Below, piece after piece: positions 8,086 to 21,392 of a DNA stretch of 64,000 nucleotides. The stretch is from Mycobacterium mantenii (lineage in GTDB: Bacteria; Actinomycetota; Actinomycetes; Mycobacteriales; Mycobacteriaceae), in the NCBI RefSeq assembly GCF_010731775.1, contig NZ_AP022590.1, positions 372,001 to 436,000 of the forward strand, read 5' to 3'. Numbering within the stretch: position 1 is the stretch's first letter; every line of letters starts with the position of its first letter. The position numbers and the translations under genes were made by a program. The notes under the pieces are model-generated. The model was given only the letters and a program-made list of their open reading frames with translations, was not told the origin of the DNA and did not search any database.

Positions 8086-10011
8086 ATGCTGGAACAGATC
8101 CGCGGGCCCGCTGATCTGCAGCACCTTTCCCAACGTGAACTTCGCGACCTTGCCGCCGAGATCCGCGAGTTCCTGATACACAAGGTCGCTGCCACCGGGG
8201 GACACCTGGGGCCCAATCTGGGCGTGGTCGAGCTGACGCTCGCCCTGCACCGCGTGTTCGACTCGCCCCACGATCCGATCATCTTCGACACCGGCCACCA
8301 GGCCTACGTCCACAAGATGCTGACGGGCCGCTCCCACGAGTTCGAGAGCCTGCGCAAGAAGGGCGGGCTGTCCGGGTACCCGTCGCGCGCCGAGAGCGAG
8401 CACGACTGGGTCGAGTCCAGCCATGCCAGCGCTTCGTTGTCCTACGCCGACGGCCTGGCCAAAGCCTTCGAGCTGAGCGGGCACCGGAACCGGCACGTGG
8501 TCGCCGTGGTCGGCGACGGCGCGCTCACCGGCGGCATGTGCTGGGAGGCGCTGAACAACATCGCCGCGTCCGGCCGCCCGATCATCATCGTGGTCAACGA
8601 CAACGGCCGCAGCTACGCCCCGACGATCGGCGGTGTCGCCGACCATCTGGCCACCCTGCGGCTGCAGCCGGCCTACGAGCAGGCCCTGGAGAAGGGCCGC
8701 GACGCGCTGCGCTCGCTGCCGCTGGTCGGCAAGATCGCCTACCGCGTCATGCACAGCGTCAAGGCCGGCATCAAGGACTCGCTGTCACCCCAGCTCCTGT
8801 TCACCGACCTGGGGCTGAAGTACGTGGGCCCCGTCGACGGTCACGACGAACGCGCGGTGGAGGCCGCGCTGCGGCACGCGCGCGGCTTCGGTCGCCCGGT
8901 GATCGTGCACGTGGTGACCCGCAAGGGGATGGGCTACGCCCCGGCCGAGGACGACGAAGCCGAGCAGATGCATTCCTGCGGCGTCATCGACCCGGTCACC
9001 GGCCAGGCCACCAAGGTCGCCGGGCCCGGCTGGACGGCGACGTTCTCCGACGCGCTCATCGGCTACGCCAGGAAGCGCCGCGACATCGTGGCCATCACGG
9101 CGGCCATGCCCGGCCCTACCGGACTGACCCCGTTCGGGCAGCACTTCCCGGACCGCCTGTTCGACGTCGGCATCGCCGAGCAGCACGCGATGACGTCGGC
9201 GGCCGGCCTGGCCATGGGCGGCATGCATCCGGTGGTGGCCATCTATTCGACGTTCCTCAACCGGGCCTTCGACCAGATCATGATGGACGTGGCGCTGCAC
9301 AAGCTGCCCGTCACCATGGTGCTCGACCGGGCCGGCATCACCGGTTCGGACGGCGCCAGCCACAACGGCATGTGGGACATGTCGATGCTGGGCATCGTGC
9401 CCGGCATGCGGGTGGCCGCACCGCGCGACGCCGCCCGATTGCGCGAGGAACTCGGCGAGGCGCTCGGGGTCGACGACGGCCCCACGGCGCTGCGCTTCCC
9501 CAAAGGCGATGTGGGCGAGGACATCCCGGCGATCGAGCGTCGCGGATCGGGGCTCTCGGGTGTCGACGTGCTCGCGGTCCCGGCCGGCGGATGCAATCAC
9601 GACGTGCTGCTGGTGGGTGTCGGGGCGTTCGCGCTGATGGCGCTGGCGGTGGCCCGGCGGCTGCAGGACCAGGGGATCGGGGTCACGGTCATCGACCCGC
9701 GCTGGGTGCTGCCGGTGTCCGAGAGCGTCCTGGAATTGGCGGCGCAGCACAAACTCGTCGTCACCTGCGAGGACAACGGAGTCAACGGCGGCGTGGGCTC
9801 GGCGGTATCCGCCGCCCTGCGCCGCGCCGAGATCGACGTTCCGTGCCGCGACGTCGGAGTGCCGCAACGGTTCTACGAGCACGCCTCGCGCGGTGAGCTG
9901 CTCTCGGATCTGGCGCTCACCGACCAAGACGTCGCGCGCCGCATCACCGGGTGGGTCGCCGCGCTGGGCAGCGGCGTCACCGAGGCGGAGATCCGCGAGC
10001 ACCTCGACTAG
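8086..10011 (+). CDS. dxs: 1-deoxy-D-xylulose-5-phosphate synthase
   Basis: A 641-residue cytosolic enzyme condensing pyruvate and glyceraldehyde 3-phosphate into DXP, the first step of the MEP isoprenoid pathway. The thiamine diphosphate-binding [16 protein letters not shown] is near residue 145. The substrate-site [16 protein letters not shown] is near 45 and the catalytic-glutamate stretch [14 protein letters not shown] near 365. A transketolase C-terminal domain follows. Length and order agree with M. tuberculosis dxs1. Its stop overlaps the convergent RNase D stop by four bases. Confidence 0.97.
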   Translation: MLEQIRGPADLQHLSQRELRDLAAEIREFLIHKVAATGGHLGPNLGVVELTLALHRVFDSPHDPIIFDTGHQAYVHKMLTGRSHEFESLRKKGGLSGYPSRAESEHDWVESSHASASLSYADGLAKAFELSGHRNRHVVAVVGDGALTGGMCWEALNNIAASGRPIIIVVNDNGRSYAPTIGGVADHLATLRLQPAYEQALEKGRDALRSLPLVGKIAYRVMHSVKAGIKDSLSPQLLFTDLGLKYVGPVDGHDERAVEAALRHARGFGRPVIVHVVTRKGMGYAPAEDDEAEQMHSCGVIDPVTGQATKVAGPGWTATFSDALIGYARKRRDIVAITAAMPGPTGLTPFGQHFPDRLFDVGIAEQHAMTSAAGLAMGGMHPVVAIYSTFLNRAFDQIMMDVALHKLPVTMVLDRAGITGSDGASHNGMWDMSMLGIVPGMRVAAPRDAARLREELGEALGVDDGPTALRFPKGDVGEDIPAIERRGSGLSGVDVLAVPAGGCNHDVLLVGVGAFALMALAVARRLQDQGIGVTVIDPRWVLPVSESVLELAAQHKLVVTCEDNGVNGGVGSAVSAALRRAEIDVPCRDVGVPQRFYEHASRGELLSDLALTDQDVARRITGWVAALGSGVTEAEIREHLD

Positions 10012-11366
10012 CCGTCGCGCCGGCGCGACCCCTGCTCAAACTTTCGCGCGCTGCCGTCGATTTCGGCGTTGCTGTCGTCTGGCGCCGCGGGCGCCTGCAA
10101 AGCTCGGGCCAGGACCGGATCCACCAACTCCCGCTGCCACGGCCGGGCCTGGCCGGCACGCAGGAACGCGTCGACGGCGTCGAGCGGATCGGGCGCGGCC
10201 GCCCAGTCCCAGCACAGCCGTCGCACCAGGTCCGGCGAGACCAGGTTCTCGGTGGGGACGTGGACCCGCTCGGAGACCTCGGACAGCGCCGAGCGCGCGG
10301 CCTCCAGCCGGGCGGCGGCCTCCGGTTTGCGCCGGCTCCACCGCGCCGGCGGCGGCGGCCCGTTCGGCGGTTCGCTGTCCGCGGGCGGGTTTCTGGTCCG
10401 CCGCGCCTCGTCCAGCGCCGCCAGCCACGTCGCGGCGCTGCGCCGCTGATTGCGCCCACCGAACACAGGCAAGGCGACGAGTTCCTCGACGGTCGTCGGG
10501 TTGGACAGGGCGGCGTCGATGATCGCCGAATCGGGCAGGATGCGGCGCGGCGCGATGTCACGGCGCTGCGCGATCTGATCGCGCGTCAACCACAATTCGC
10601 GGACCGCGGCCAGGCCGCGCTGATCGCGAACCCGATGGATGCCCGACGTGCGCCGCCACCGGTCCCGGCGCGCGGCGGCACCCGGATCTTTCGAACCCGT
10701 GTCCCGCAGGTAGTCGAATTCCTGTGCGGCCCAATCGGTTTTGCCCTGCTCCGCCAGGACCTCGGAGATCGCCGCGCGCAGCTCGATGAGCAGCTCGACG
10801 TCCAGAGCGGCGTAGTTGAGCCATTCTTCGGGCAAGGGCCGCTTGGACCAGTCGGCCGCGCCGTGTCCTTTGGCCAGCCCGAAACCCAGCAGCCGCTCGA
10901 CCATGGTCGCCAGGTTCACCCGGTCGAACCCGGCCAGCCGTCCGGCGAGTTCGGTGTCATACAACGCCGGCGGCCGCATGCCCACCTCCGCCAGACAGGG
11001 CAGGTCCTGGTCGGCGGAATGCAAGATCCATTCGTCGTTGCCCAGCACCTCGGCCACCGGCCGCAGCGCCTCGAGCGGGTCGGCGCCATGGCTCACCGGA
11101 TCGATGAGCACGGTGCCGGAACCGGCCCGCCGGATCTGAATCAGGTAGGCCCGGTTGGAGTAGCGGAAGCCCGATGCACGCTCGGCGTCCACGGCGAAGG
11201 GCCCGTGCCCACGGTCCAGGCGCTGCGCGGCGGCCTCGATGTCGCGGACGCTCACCGAGATCGGCGGGACTCCCTCGGCCGGGCGCGGCAGCGGCATGGG
11301 CGCGGGGTCGGTGCCGGTGTCGCCGGGCGTGCTGCTGCCCGGCCCGTCGGCCGACGGTGCGCCCAT
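10008..11366 (-). CDS. RNase D-like 3'-5' exonuclease with HRDC domain (Rv2681-like)
   Basis: A 452-residue protein with a DEDD-type exonuclease domain: [11 protein letters not shown] (Exo I), [16 protein letters not shown] (Exo II) and [13 protein letters not shown] (Exo III, with the tyrosine of the DEDDy class). An HRDC-like helical region follows, then a basic C-terminal half. It probably trims structured RNA 3' ends. The first about 25 residues are disordered; the Met at residue 24 is an alternative start. It lies 1 base from the DUF3000 gene in the same orientation. Confidence 0.88.
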   Translation of the reverse strand: MGAPSADGPGSSTPGDTGTDPAPMPLPRPAEGVPPISVSVRDIEAAAQRLDRGHGPFAVDAERASGFRYSNRAYLIQIRRAGSGTVLIDPVSHGADPLEALRPVAEVLGNDEWILHSADQDLPCLAEVGMRPPALYDTELAGRLAGFDRVNLATMVERLLGFGLAKGHGAADWSKRPLPEEWLNYAALDVELLIELRAAISEVLAEQGKTDWAAQEFDYLRDTGSKDPGAAARRDRWRRTSGIHRVRDQRGLAAVRELWLTRDQIAQRRDIAPRRILPDSAIIDAALSNPTTVEELVALPVFGGRNQRRSAATWLAALDEARRTRNPPADSEPPNGPPPPARWSRRKPEAAARLEAARSALSEVSERVHVPTENLVSPDLVRRLCWDWAAAPDPLDAVDAFLRAGQARPWQRELVDPVLARALQAPAAPDDSNAEIDGSARKFEQGSRRRDG

Positions 11367-11367
11367 G

Positions 11368-11949
11368 CTAGGCGCGTGACCGCGAGCTCAGGTCGGTGAC
11401 TCCGGCGGGGGGGAGGCCCGCGGCGTGCTCCAGTACCTCGCAGAAGGCCTCGACATGACCGCCGACCGCGGGCGACGTCGCGGTCCATGACGCGCGCAGC
11501 TCGAGTTGGTGGGCGCGCGGCGGCCCGGAGATGTCTCCGTAGCGAACCGATGTGGTGGCGGTGACGGTGCCGCCCAGGGCGACAACTTGCTCCATACGTG
11601 ACTCCAGTGCCTCGACTAACCAGCTCCACGCTACTTCGGGCAGCAGCGGGTCAACCGCCTCACTGGGGTCGAGGTCGGCCTGGATGTAGGCGACCATGCG
11701 GATGGTGCCGTCCCACGCGTCGGCCCCTTCGGGGTCGTACAGCAGGATCAACCGTCCGAAGGCGTCGCCGTCGGACCGTTCCGGAATGATGTCGTGATCG
11801 GGATGTTTGACCTCGGCGCCCAGCGCGTAACTGTGGGGAGCCAAGCGTTGCGGCGGCCGGATGGGACCCAACTCGATCTCCGGCCGCACGACGACGGCGT
11901 TCATCGCCGCTACCGCCTCGCGGAATGGGGCCGGTTCGGATGAGGTCAC
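11368..11949 (-). CDS. DUF3000 conserved protein (Rv2680-like)
   Basis: A 193-residue actinobacterial protein. I chose the GTG at 11949 because AGGAG lies nine bases upstream and conserved sequence (FREAVAAMNAVVVRPEIEL) starts just after it; an open frame extends to 12075. No catalytic motif is recognisable. It is immediately upstream of the RNase D gene and probably co-transcribed with it. Function unknown. Confidence 0.8.
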   Translation of the reverse strand: MTSSEPAPFREAVAAMNAVVVRPEIELGPIRPPQRLAPHSYALGAEVKHPDHDIIPERSDGDAFGRLILLYDPEGADAWDGTIRMVAYIQADLDPSEAVDPLLPEVAWSWLVEALESRMEQVVALGGTVTATTSVRYGDISGPPRAHQLELRASWTATSPAVGGHVEAFCEVLEHAAGLPPAGVTDLSSRSRA

Positions 11950-12123
11950 TTGGCGCCGCTCCTGTTCATCCCGACCGTTCTGCGTCGTCACGGCACGGGT
12001 CACAGGGATCGACGGTAGACCTACAGCCCGACACGCCGCGACAGGCGCGCCGGGTTTCAAACCGGCCGCGACCAAGCCGTTACCAGGCCTCCACCTAAGC
12101 TATATATGCAGCTCAGGCAGCGG

Positions 12124-12972
<849 letters not shown>

Positions 12973-12992
12973 TCATGGCAGCATTAGGGCTG

Positions 12993-14038
12993 ATGAGTAC
13001 TCGCCGCGATCTTCCCGAGTCGCCGTATCTGGCGGCCGTGAGCGGCCGCAAACCCAGCCGGGTGCCGGTGTGGTTCATGCGGCAGGCCGGTCGCTCGCTG
13101 CCCGAATACCGGGCGCTGCGAGCCCAGACCGACATGCTGTCGGCCTGCTTCGACTCCGAGTTGGTCAGCGAGATCACCCTGCAGCCGGTGCGCCGCCACG
13201 ACGTCGACGCCGCGATCCTGTTCTCCGACATCGTGGTGCCGTTGCTCGGCGCCGACATCGACCTGGACATCGTCGCGGGCGTCGGCCCGGTCATCGCGTC
13301 GCCGGTGCGCACCGCCGCCGACGTGGCGGCGATCAAACCCCTTGAGCGGCAACGGGTTCAACCGGTATCCGACGCGGTGTCGCTGCTGGTGTCCGCGCTC
13401 GGCGATGTTCCGCTGATCGGCTTTGCGGGCGCCCCGTTCACCTTGGCGTCCTATCTGATCGAGGGCGGCCCCAGCCGCCACCACGCGCGCACCAAGGCGA
13501 TGATGCTGGCCGAGCCGGACACCTGGCACGCGCTGATGGAGAAGCTGACCGACATCACCGTGGGCTTCCTGCGGGTGCAGCTGGAGGCCGGGGTGGACGC
13601 CGTTCAGGTGTTCGACTCGTGGGCCGGGGCGCTGTCCCTGGCGAATTACCGCAGCTACGTGCAGCCGCACAGCGCCCGGGTTTTCGCCGCGCTTGCCGAC
13701 TACGGCGTGCCGATGACCCACTTCGGGGTCGGCACCGCCGAACTGCTGGGCGCGATGTCGTCGGTCGGCGCGAACGTGGTGGGCGTCGATTGGCGAACCT
13801 CCCTGGCCGATGCGGCCGCCCGCGTGCAACCCGGCACGGCATTGCAGGGCAACCTCGATCCGGTGGTGGTGCTGGCGGGCTGGCCGGTGGTGGAACGCGC
13901 GGCGCGCGCCGTCGTGGACGACGGCCGGCGCGCGATCGACGCCGGGGCCGCCGGTCACGTCTTCAACCTCGGCCACGGCGTGCTGCCCGAGACCGACCCC
14001 GGTGTGCTGACCGACCTGGTGTCGCTGGTCCACTCCCT

Positions 14039-14042
<4 letters not shown>
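12993..14042 (+). CDS. hemE: Uroporphyrinogen III decarboxylase
   Basis: A 349-residue cytosolic haem-pathway enzyme that decarboxylates uroporphyrinogen III to coproporphyrinogen III. The signature near the N-terminus, [16 protein letters not shown], holds the substrate-binding arginines. The aspartate of [12 protein letters not shown] and the second signature ([17 protein letters not shown]) are also present. ATG 12993 fits the family start; an in-frame ATG at 12975 is possible. Its stop overlaps hemY by ATGA, making hemE-hemY-hemQ one operon. Confidence 0.95.
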
Positions 14043-16861
<2,819 letters not shown>

Positions 16862-16868
<7 letters not shown>

Positions 16869-16958
16869 GCGGCCCGCGGCGTGGACTGGGCGGCCGCGCG
16901 AGGACTGAGCGGCCGCGCGAGGACTGAGCGGCCCGCCCTGGGCTGAGTCGGCCGCCCG
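16862..16958. repeat. Imperfect tandem repeat (about five 19-21 base units)
   Basis: Units beginning near 16862, 16883, 16902, 16921 and 16940 resemble GGACTGAGCGGCCGCGCGA. The first unit includes the last codon and stop of the methyltransferase gene. The array therefore looks like repeated duplication of that gene end. No coding function is apparent. Confidence 0.8.
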
Positions 16959-16991
16959 GCACCGTTGCCGCCGGCGGGTGATATGGATTTT

Positions 16992-17094
16992 TGCCCGCCT
17001 TTCAGCGACAACTCGTGCAGGCCTGTGATTCGTTCTTGGGCAGACGTGTGGTCGGCACCGATTTTGTCGCTGAATTGTCGCTCAGAGGCGGGCA
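16992..17094. repeat. Inverted repeat, 20-base arms, possible miniature element
   Basis: Arms at 16992-17011 and 17075-17094 match as inverted copies at 18 of 20 positions (TGCCCGCCT...AGCGACAA). They are separated by 63 bases with no coding potential. The layout fits a small non-autonomous element or a large hairpin. No target-site duplication is visible on its borders. Confidence 0.55.
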
Positions 17095-17123
17095 ATCGGC
17101 ATGCCCCGTGGGACTGGGGCTCC

Positions 17124-17155
17124 TGAGACTCCCGGGAAATGAGACTCCCGGGAAA
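17124..17155. repeat. Perfect 16-base tandem duplication
   Basis: Two adjacent identical copies of TGAGACTCCCGGGAAA lie just downstream of the msrB stop. Each unit contains the palindrome TCCCGGGA. No function can be assigned. Confidence 0.85.
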
Positions 17156-17166
17156 CGATCCGCGGG

Positions 17167-17592
17167 CTATCCGCCCGCCGGCACCAGCCGCAGCGAGATC
17201 GAGTTGATGCAGTAGCGCTGATCCGTCGGCGTCGGGTAGCCCTCACCGGCGAACACGTGGCCGAGGTGGCTGTGGCAGTTCGCGCACAGCACCTCGGTGC
17301 GCGTCGTGCCCATGGAATGGTCGGGCCGCAGAATCACCGCGTCGGATTTCGCCGGATCGAAGAAGGACGGCCAGCCGCAATGCGACTCGAATTTCTCTGT
17401 GCTGCGGAACAATTCGGTACCGCAGGCCCGGCACTGGTACACGCCTTCGGTTTTGGTGTCGGTGTATTCGCCGGTGAAGGGCCGTTCAGTGCCGGCCTGG
17501 CGCAACACATGAAACTCTTCCGGGCTGAGCTTCTTGCGCCACTCGTCGTCGCTCAGTTGCAGCTTGGGCTGCGACACGTCGGGGGAGGTCAT
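17167..17592 (-). CDS. msrB: Peptide-methionine (R)-S-oxide reductase
   Basis: A 141-residue cytosolic enzyme that reduces methionine-R-sulfoxide in oxidised proteins. Two zinc-binding CxxC pairs (CRAC near residue 54 and CANC near 103) and the catalytic cysteine in QRYCINSISL near the C-terminus are present. The signature SHCGWPSFF is also conserved. Its length is normal for the family. It stands alone, convergent with the methyltransferase. Confidence 0.95.
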   Translation of the reverse strand: MTSPDVSQPKLQLSDDEWRKKLSPEEFHVLRQAGTERPFTGEYTDTKTEGVYQCRACGTELFRSTEKFESHCGWPSFFDPAKSDAVILRPDHSMGTTRTEVLCANCHSHLGHVFAGEGYPTPTDQRYCINSISLRLVPAGG

Positions 17593-17651
17593 GCATCCAC
17601 GCTAGCGCTAATAGCGGTGACCCGCTGCGCCCGGCTCCGCCGCGCTTGCGA

Positions 17652-18953
17652 TCACCGGGCGAGCTCGCGCTCGGCCGTCAGCCACGCTGGATCGATGCCT
17701 TCGTCCAGCCGGTTCTCGGCCCTGGCGTCCAGGTAGCGGAAGAGCAGCACGGTGAAGGCGACGATCAGCAGCAGCGACCAGCCGTAGGTGATCTTGAGGT
17801 AGTGCAGCGCGCGGCCATACCTCATCGCCCGGTAGATCAGCCAGTCGTCCAGCGTCATGAACCCATAGATCCCGAGCCAGGCCGGCCAGTTCCGGATCAG
17901 CGAGTTTCGCAGCACCACCGTCATCAGGAACGGGAACAGCATCATCGAGTAGTAACCCTGGGCCAGCGGTAGCACCAGCCAGGAACACAGCAGCAGCACA
18001 CCCAACGAGCTGGTGAACCAGAACAGCGGGTCGCGGGTGCGGTAGTAGCGGTACAGCAGCCACAGCGCGCCGATCGTGATGAGAACGAACAGGATTCGCA
18101 GGAACACGATCAGCCAGGTGGGCAGGCCGAAGTACACGCCGTTGCCCTCGATTGAGCTGTTGAAGTAGTCCCGGGTTCCCCCGATGTACGGCAGCGTCTT
18201 GGTGACGAAGTCCATCGGATCGCTGACTAGGGGCCAGGCGGCGATGTTGATCACCGCGGGCACGACGATCGCGGGTATCAGGGTTCGCCACTGGCGGTTC
18301 AGCAGCGGCAGCAACAGCAGCGGGCCCAGCACCGGTTTGAGCGTGAGCGTCAGCCCGATCGCCAGGCCGGCCCACCACTGCCGGCTGACCCTGCCGTCCA
18401 ACAGCCAGCGCAGGAACAGCATCTCGGCCAGCAGGACGCAGCCGTTGATGTTGGTGAACACCAGCGTGCTGGTCACGCTTTCGGTGCAGAACATGGCCAG
18501 CAGCAGGGCGGGGGCGGCGACCGAGGACAGCGTGAACTTGAACATCCGCAGCAGCAGATACCAGGCGATCAGGATTGCGACGGTGTTGATCAGGATGAAC
18601 AGAAACCGCGACGGCGTGAAGGGCAGGTACCCGAACGGTGCCATCAGCAGCGTGCCGCCCGGCGGATACAGATAGTGCGGGTCGACGTAGTCGAAGTGCT
18701 CGTTGTAGATGTCCCAGCCGTGCCGGAAGTTGAGTACCGCGCGGTACACCGGTTTGAAGTCGTCGGTGATGTTGCCGTTGAGCGTCAGGATGATGCTGCG
18801 GTGCAGGACCGAGAAGATGGCCAACGGCCACAACGCCATCCGCAGCACGGTCGCGACGCCCGGTGCTCCGGTGCGGGGACGAAAGGCGGCCAGGGTCCAA
18901 CCACCCAGCCCGGTGCGGGTCGATTCAGCTGCCATCACCAGCGCACCGTACAC
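17652..18953 (-). CDS. aftC: Alpha-(1->3)-arabinofuranosyltransferase AftC
   Basis: A 433-residue GT-C glycosyltransferase of the plasma membrane that adds branching alpha-1,3-arabinofuranose to arabinogalactan and lipoarabinomannan, using decaprenyl-phosphoryl-arabinose. The first extracellular loop carries the paired aspartates in NGNITDDFKPVYRAV expected of GT-C enzymes. About ten hydrophobic segments follow. The first ATG (18953) gives the length of M. tuberculosis Rv2673, so it was preferred over the ATG at 18935. The gene starts 27 bases after the stop of the exported hydrolase gene, which lies upstream on the same strand. Confidence 0.92.
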   Translation of the reverse strand: MYGALVMAAESTRTGLGGWTLAAFRPRTGAPGVATVLRMALWPLAIFSVLHRSIILTLNGNITDDFKPVYRAVLNFRHGWDIYNEHFDYVDPHYLYPPGGTLLMAPFGYLPFTPSRFLFILINTVAILIAWYLLLRMFKFTLSSVAAPALLLAMFCTESVTSTLVFTNINGCVLLAEMLFLRWLLDGRVSRQWWAGLAIGLTLTLKPVLGPLLLLPLLNRQWRTLIPAIVVPAVINIAAWPLVSDPMDFVTKTLPYIGGTRDYFNSSIEGNGVYFGLPTWLIVFLRILFVLITIGALWLLYRYYRTRDPLFWFTSSLGVLLLCSWLVLPLAQGYYSMMLFPFLMTVVLRNSLIRNWPAWLGIYGFMTLDDWLIYRAMRYGRALHYLKITYGWSLLLIVAFTVLLFRYLDARAENRLDEGIDPAWLTAERELAR

Positions 18954-18980
18954 CGGCGCCCGTGCACGCCCGAAAGCACG

Positions 18981-20546
18981 TCAGGCCGGGCAGTAGGTGT
19001 CGGTGTTGGGCAATTTGCCGCTCTTGAGGTAGCCGATCAGCGGCGGAACGGCGCAGCCCGAGAAGATGCTGGCGCCGTGGCCGATGCCCTGCCACATCAC
19101 CCGCTTGCTGGCCGCGTTGGCGTTGATGATGCTGGCCGCGGTCGCCGCCACGCCGTCGGTGCCGACGATCGGGTCGTTCTGCACACCCAGCAGCAGCACG
19201 TCGACTTTGAGGGTTTTGGGTGCGGGTGGCGGCGAGCCGGTGGGCCAGTGCACGCACTTGACCATGTTGAGCGCGGCGACCGTACCGAATTCGGGATAGA
19301 GCTTGCCCCAGGCGACGACGAGTTCACGCACCCGGTCCGGCGTGGGGCGGTTGACCGCGTCGCTGCACACGTTGACGAACTGGCCGTCGGAGTCCTGGAG
19401 GGCGTTGGCGTGGTTGATCAGGTTGTTCAGCGCGTTGGTGTCGCCGGAGCGCGCTCCGGCCAGCGCGTTGGCCAGGTTGGTGGTGGCGTCGACGCGGCCG
19501 CCGACGGGATAGCCGAGCGCGACGGTGATCGCGTTGGCCACCTGCGCCACAGAGGCGCCGCCGGGGCCCTTTCCGGCGCGGGCGTCGGCCAGCAGGGCGC
19601 TGACGGCACCCTTGGGGTCCGCGCCCAGCGCGCAATTCACCGCGATGCACTGGCCGGCGAAGGCGTCGAGCGCGGCCTGCTGCCCCTTGACCTGTTGCTC
19701 GGCGGCGGCTTCGGCGTTGGTGCCCAACGCAACCGGTGAGTCGAGAATCAGTCGGGCCACCTTGTCCGGCCGCGATCCGGCGTAGGCCAGCGCCACCTGC
19801 GCGCCGTTGCCGATGCCCACCAGAGCCAGGGCGGGCACGTCCCACAGGCTGCGTAACCGCTCGATGTCAGAGGCGGCGTGCGCGTCGTCGTAGGAGGACG
19901 CGTTCGGACCGATCCCGACGGCGTCGCCGCAGTTGGTGGTGGCGGTGTTGGAGACCTCGGACAGGTTGGCCACCGGGTCGTCGCCGGTCTGGAATTGCGA
20001 CTGGTCGCGCATCTGCTGGCGGTCGAACTTGTCGCGGCAGTCGATGGGGCTCGACATGCCGATGCCGCGGCGGTCGACCGAGACGATGGGGTGGGTGGCG
20101 AGCACGTCGGCGCCCGCCCGCGACAACCAGACCGGCAATTGCGCCGAGGACGGCAGATCGGAGCCGGTGGTGAAGACCAGCGGCCCGGCATCCTGGGGCG
20201 TCTGGCTCGAACGCGCTCGCACCACTCCGATGCTCAGGCTGCCGCCCCCGCCGTTGACCGGGTCCAGGTCGGCGTCATAGGTCGCGCAATCCAGCTTGAC
20301 ACCGGCGGCGGCGGGGACCGCCGCGTCGGCGAACACCCGTGAGGTGCAGTCGTGCCACGCGAGGTCGTTCCTGGGTGCGGCGATCGGCGGCGGGCCGCTG
20401 GGCGCCGGCTTGGAGGTGGCCGCCCCCTGCGGGCGCGCACCGGAATTGGTGGCGAAGCGCGGATCGGCGGCCAGGCCCGGGACGCAGCCGGCCAGCAACG
20501 CGGTCACCGCAACCAGGATCGTGGCGCACGTGTACGGCCGACTCAT
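18981..20546 (-). CDS. Exported alpha/beta-hydrolase-fold lipoprotein (Rv2672-like)
   Basis: A 521-residue protein of the TAP/SlpD-type secreted peptidase group. The signal peptide ends in a lipobox (LLAGC, cysteine at about residue 21), so it is likely anchored on the outer face of the membrane. The oxyanion block SVDRRGIGMSSPIDC and the paired cysteines of the family are present. The nucleophile elbow reads VGIGNGAQ, with glycine where relatives such as Hip1 have serine. Proteolytic activity is therefore doubtful. It lies downstream of the RibD-like gene. Confidence 0.82.
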   Translation of the reverse strand: MSRPYTCATILVAVTALLAGCVPGLAADPRFATNSGARPQGAATSKPAPSGPPPIAAPRNDLAWHDCTSRVFADAAVPAAAGVKLDCATYDADLDPVNGGGGSLSIGVVRARSSQTPQDAGPLVFTTGSDLPSSAQLPVWLSRAGADVLATHPIVSVDRRGIGMSSPIDCRDKFDRQQMRDQSQFQTGDDPVANLSEVSNTATTNCGDAVGIGPNASSYDDAHAASDIERLRSLWDVPALALVGIGNGAQVALAYAGSRPDKVARLILDSPVALGTNAEAAAEQQVKGQQAALDAFAGQCIAVNCALGADPKGAVSALLADARAGKGPGGASVAQVANAITVALGYPVGGRVDATTNLANALAGARSGDTNALNNLINHANALQDSDGQFVNVCSDAVNRPTPDRVRELVVAWGKLYPEFGTVAALNMVKCVHWPTGSPPPAPKTLKVDVLLLGVQNDPIVGTDGVAATAASIINANAASKRVMWQGIGHGASIFSGCAVPPLIGYLKSGKLPNTDTYCPA

Positions 20547-20560
20547 GCCGACCACAGTAG

Positions 20561-21358
20561 CTAGGCCTTGACGTAGCGGGTGTAAAGGTAGCCGGCGTCG
20601 TCGGTCAGGACGTGGGCACACCGCATCCGGGTGAGCAACTGGCCCGCGCCGGTCGCAATGCGTCGTGCCTGGCCGCCGACGATGTAGGGCGCGATGGTCA
20701 GGCACAGCTCGTCGAGCATGTCGCGCTGGATCAGCGAGCCCAGCAGGGTCGGGCCGCCCTCGGTGAGGACGCGGCGCATGCCACGCGCGCCGAGGGCCGC
20801 GAGCAACGCGGCCTCGTCGACCCGCTCGGGATCGTCGCCGGAGCAGTCGAGGACCTCGCACAGGCCGCTGAGCGCCCGGCGCGTCTGCTCGGCCGCCGCG
20901 GTGCAGGTGAGCACCAGCGGCTGCACCTCGGTGCGGGTGAACACCGCCATGTCGCGGTTGAGGTGGCCCGATCCGGTCACGATCGCCAGTTGCGGCACCT
21001 CGCTTTGTCCGCGGGCCTGCCGCTGCTGACGCTCCGGGACGCTGAGCTGCGCGCCGGAGTAACCCTCGATTCGCACGGTGCCCGCACCCACCACGATGAC
21101 GTCGGCGAGCTCGCGCAGCAGGTTGAAGACGAACCGGTCGCCCGGGCCGCCCATGGCGCCGCTGCTGCCGCCCGACGTGGCCCCGCCGTCGACGCTGGTG
21201 ATGAAGTTGGCCCGCACCCAGGTGCCATCGTGTTCGGGATAGCCGTAGAGCCGGGGGAGGTCGCCGTCGTCGAGTCCGCGCACCGATCCGAGCAGCGACA
21301 GCGGCGTCTCCGAGGCCGCGGAACTCGCGGAGCTTTCGGGGACGCCAGAGTCGGGCAC
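20561..21358 (-). CDS. ribD: RibD C-terminal-domain reductase (Rv2671-like)
   Basis: A 265-residue protein containing only the reductase half of bifunctional RibD, with a dihydrofolate-reductase-like fold. Visible blocks are VRANFITSVDGGAT, the NADPH-site VIVVGAGTVRIEGY and VLTEGGPTLLGSLI. The deaminase domain is absent. Rv2671 can substitute for dihydrofolate reductase in mycobacteria, so a role in pterin reduction is as likely as one in riboflavin synthesis. A long low-complexity stretch precedes the domain, so the start is uncertain. Confidence 0.88.
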   Translation of the reverse strand: MPDSGVPESSASSAASETPLSLLGSVRGLDDGDLPRLYGYPEHDGTWVRANFITSVDGGATSGGSSGAMGGPGDRFVFNLLRELADVIVVGAGTVRIEGYSGAQLSVPERQQRQARGQSEVPQLAIVTGSGHLNRDMAVFTRTEVQPLVLTCTAAAEQTRRALSGLCEVLDCSGDDPERVDEAALLAALGARGMRRVLTEGGPTLLGSLIQRDMLDELCLTIAPYIVGGQARRIATGAGQLLTRMRCAHVLTDDAGYLYTRYVKA

Positions 21359-21392
21359 GAGTCTGATTGCAGCACGCCGCTACAGTTCCTGC

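Noticed and set aside
6475..8754. A 759-codon open frame on the minus strand across the antiporter and dxs genes
   Set aside because: It lies opposite two strongly conserved genes, has shadow-like low-complexity composition rich in His, Arg and Gln, and no domain.
16992..17094. Calling the inverted repeat an IS remnant
   Set aside because: No target duplication, transposase fragment or second copy was seen, so it is listed only as a repeat.
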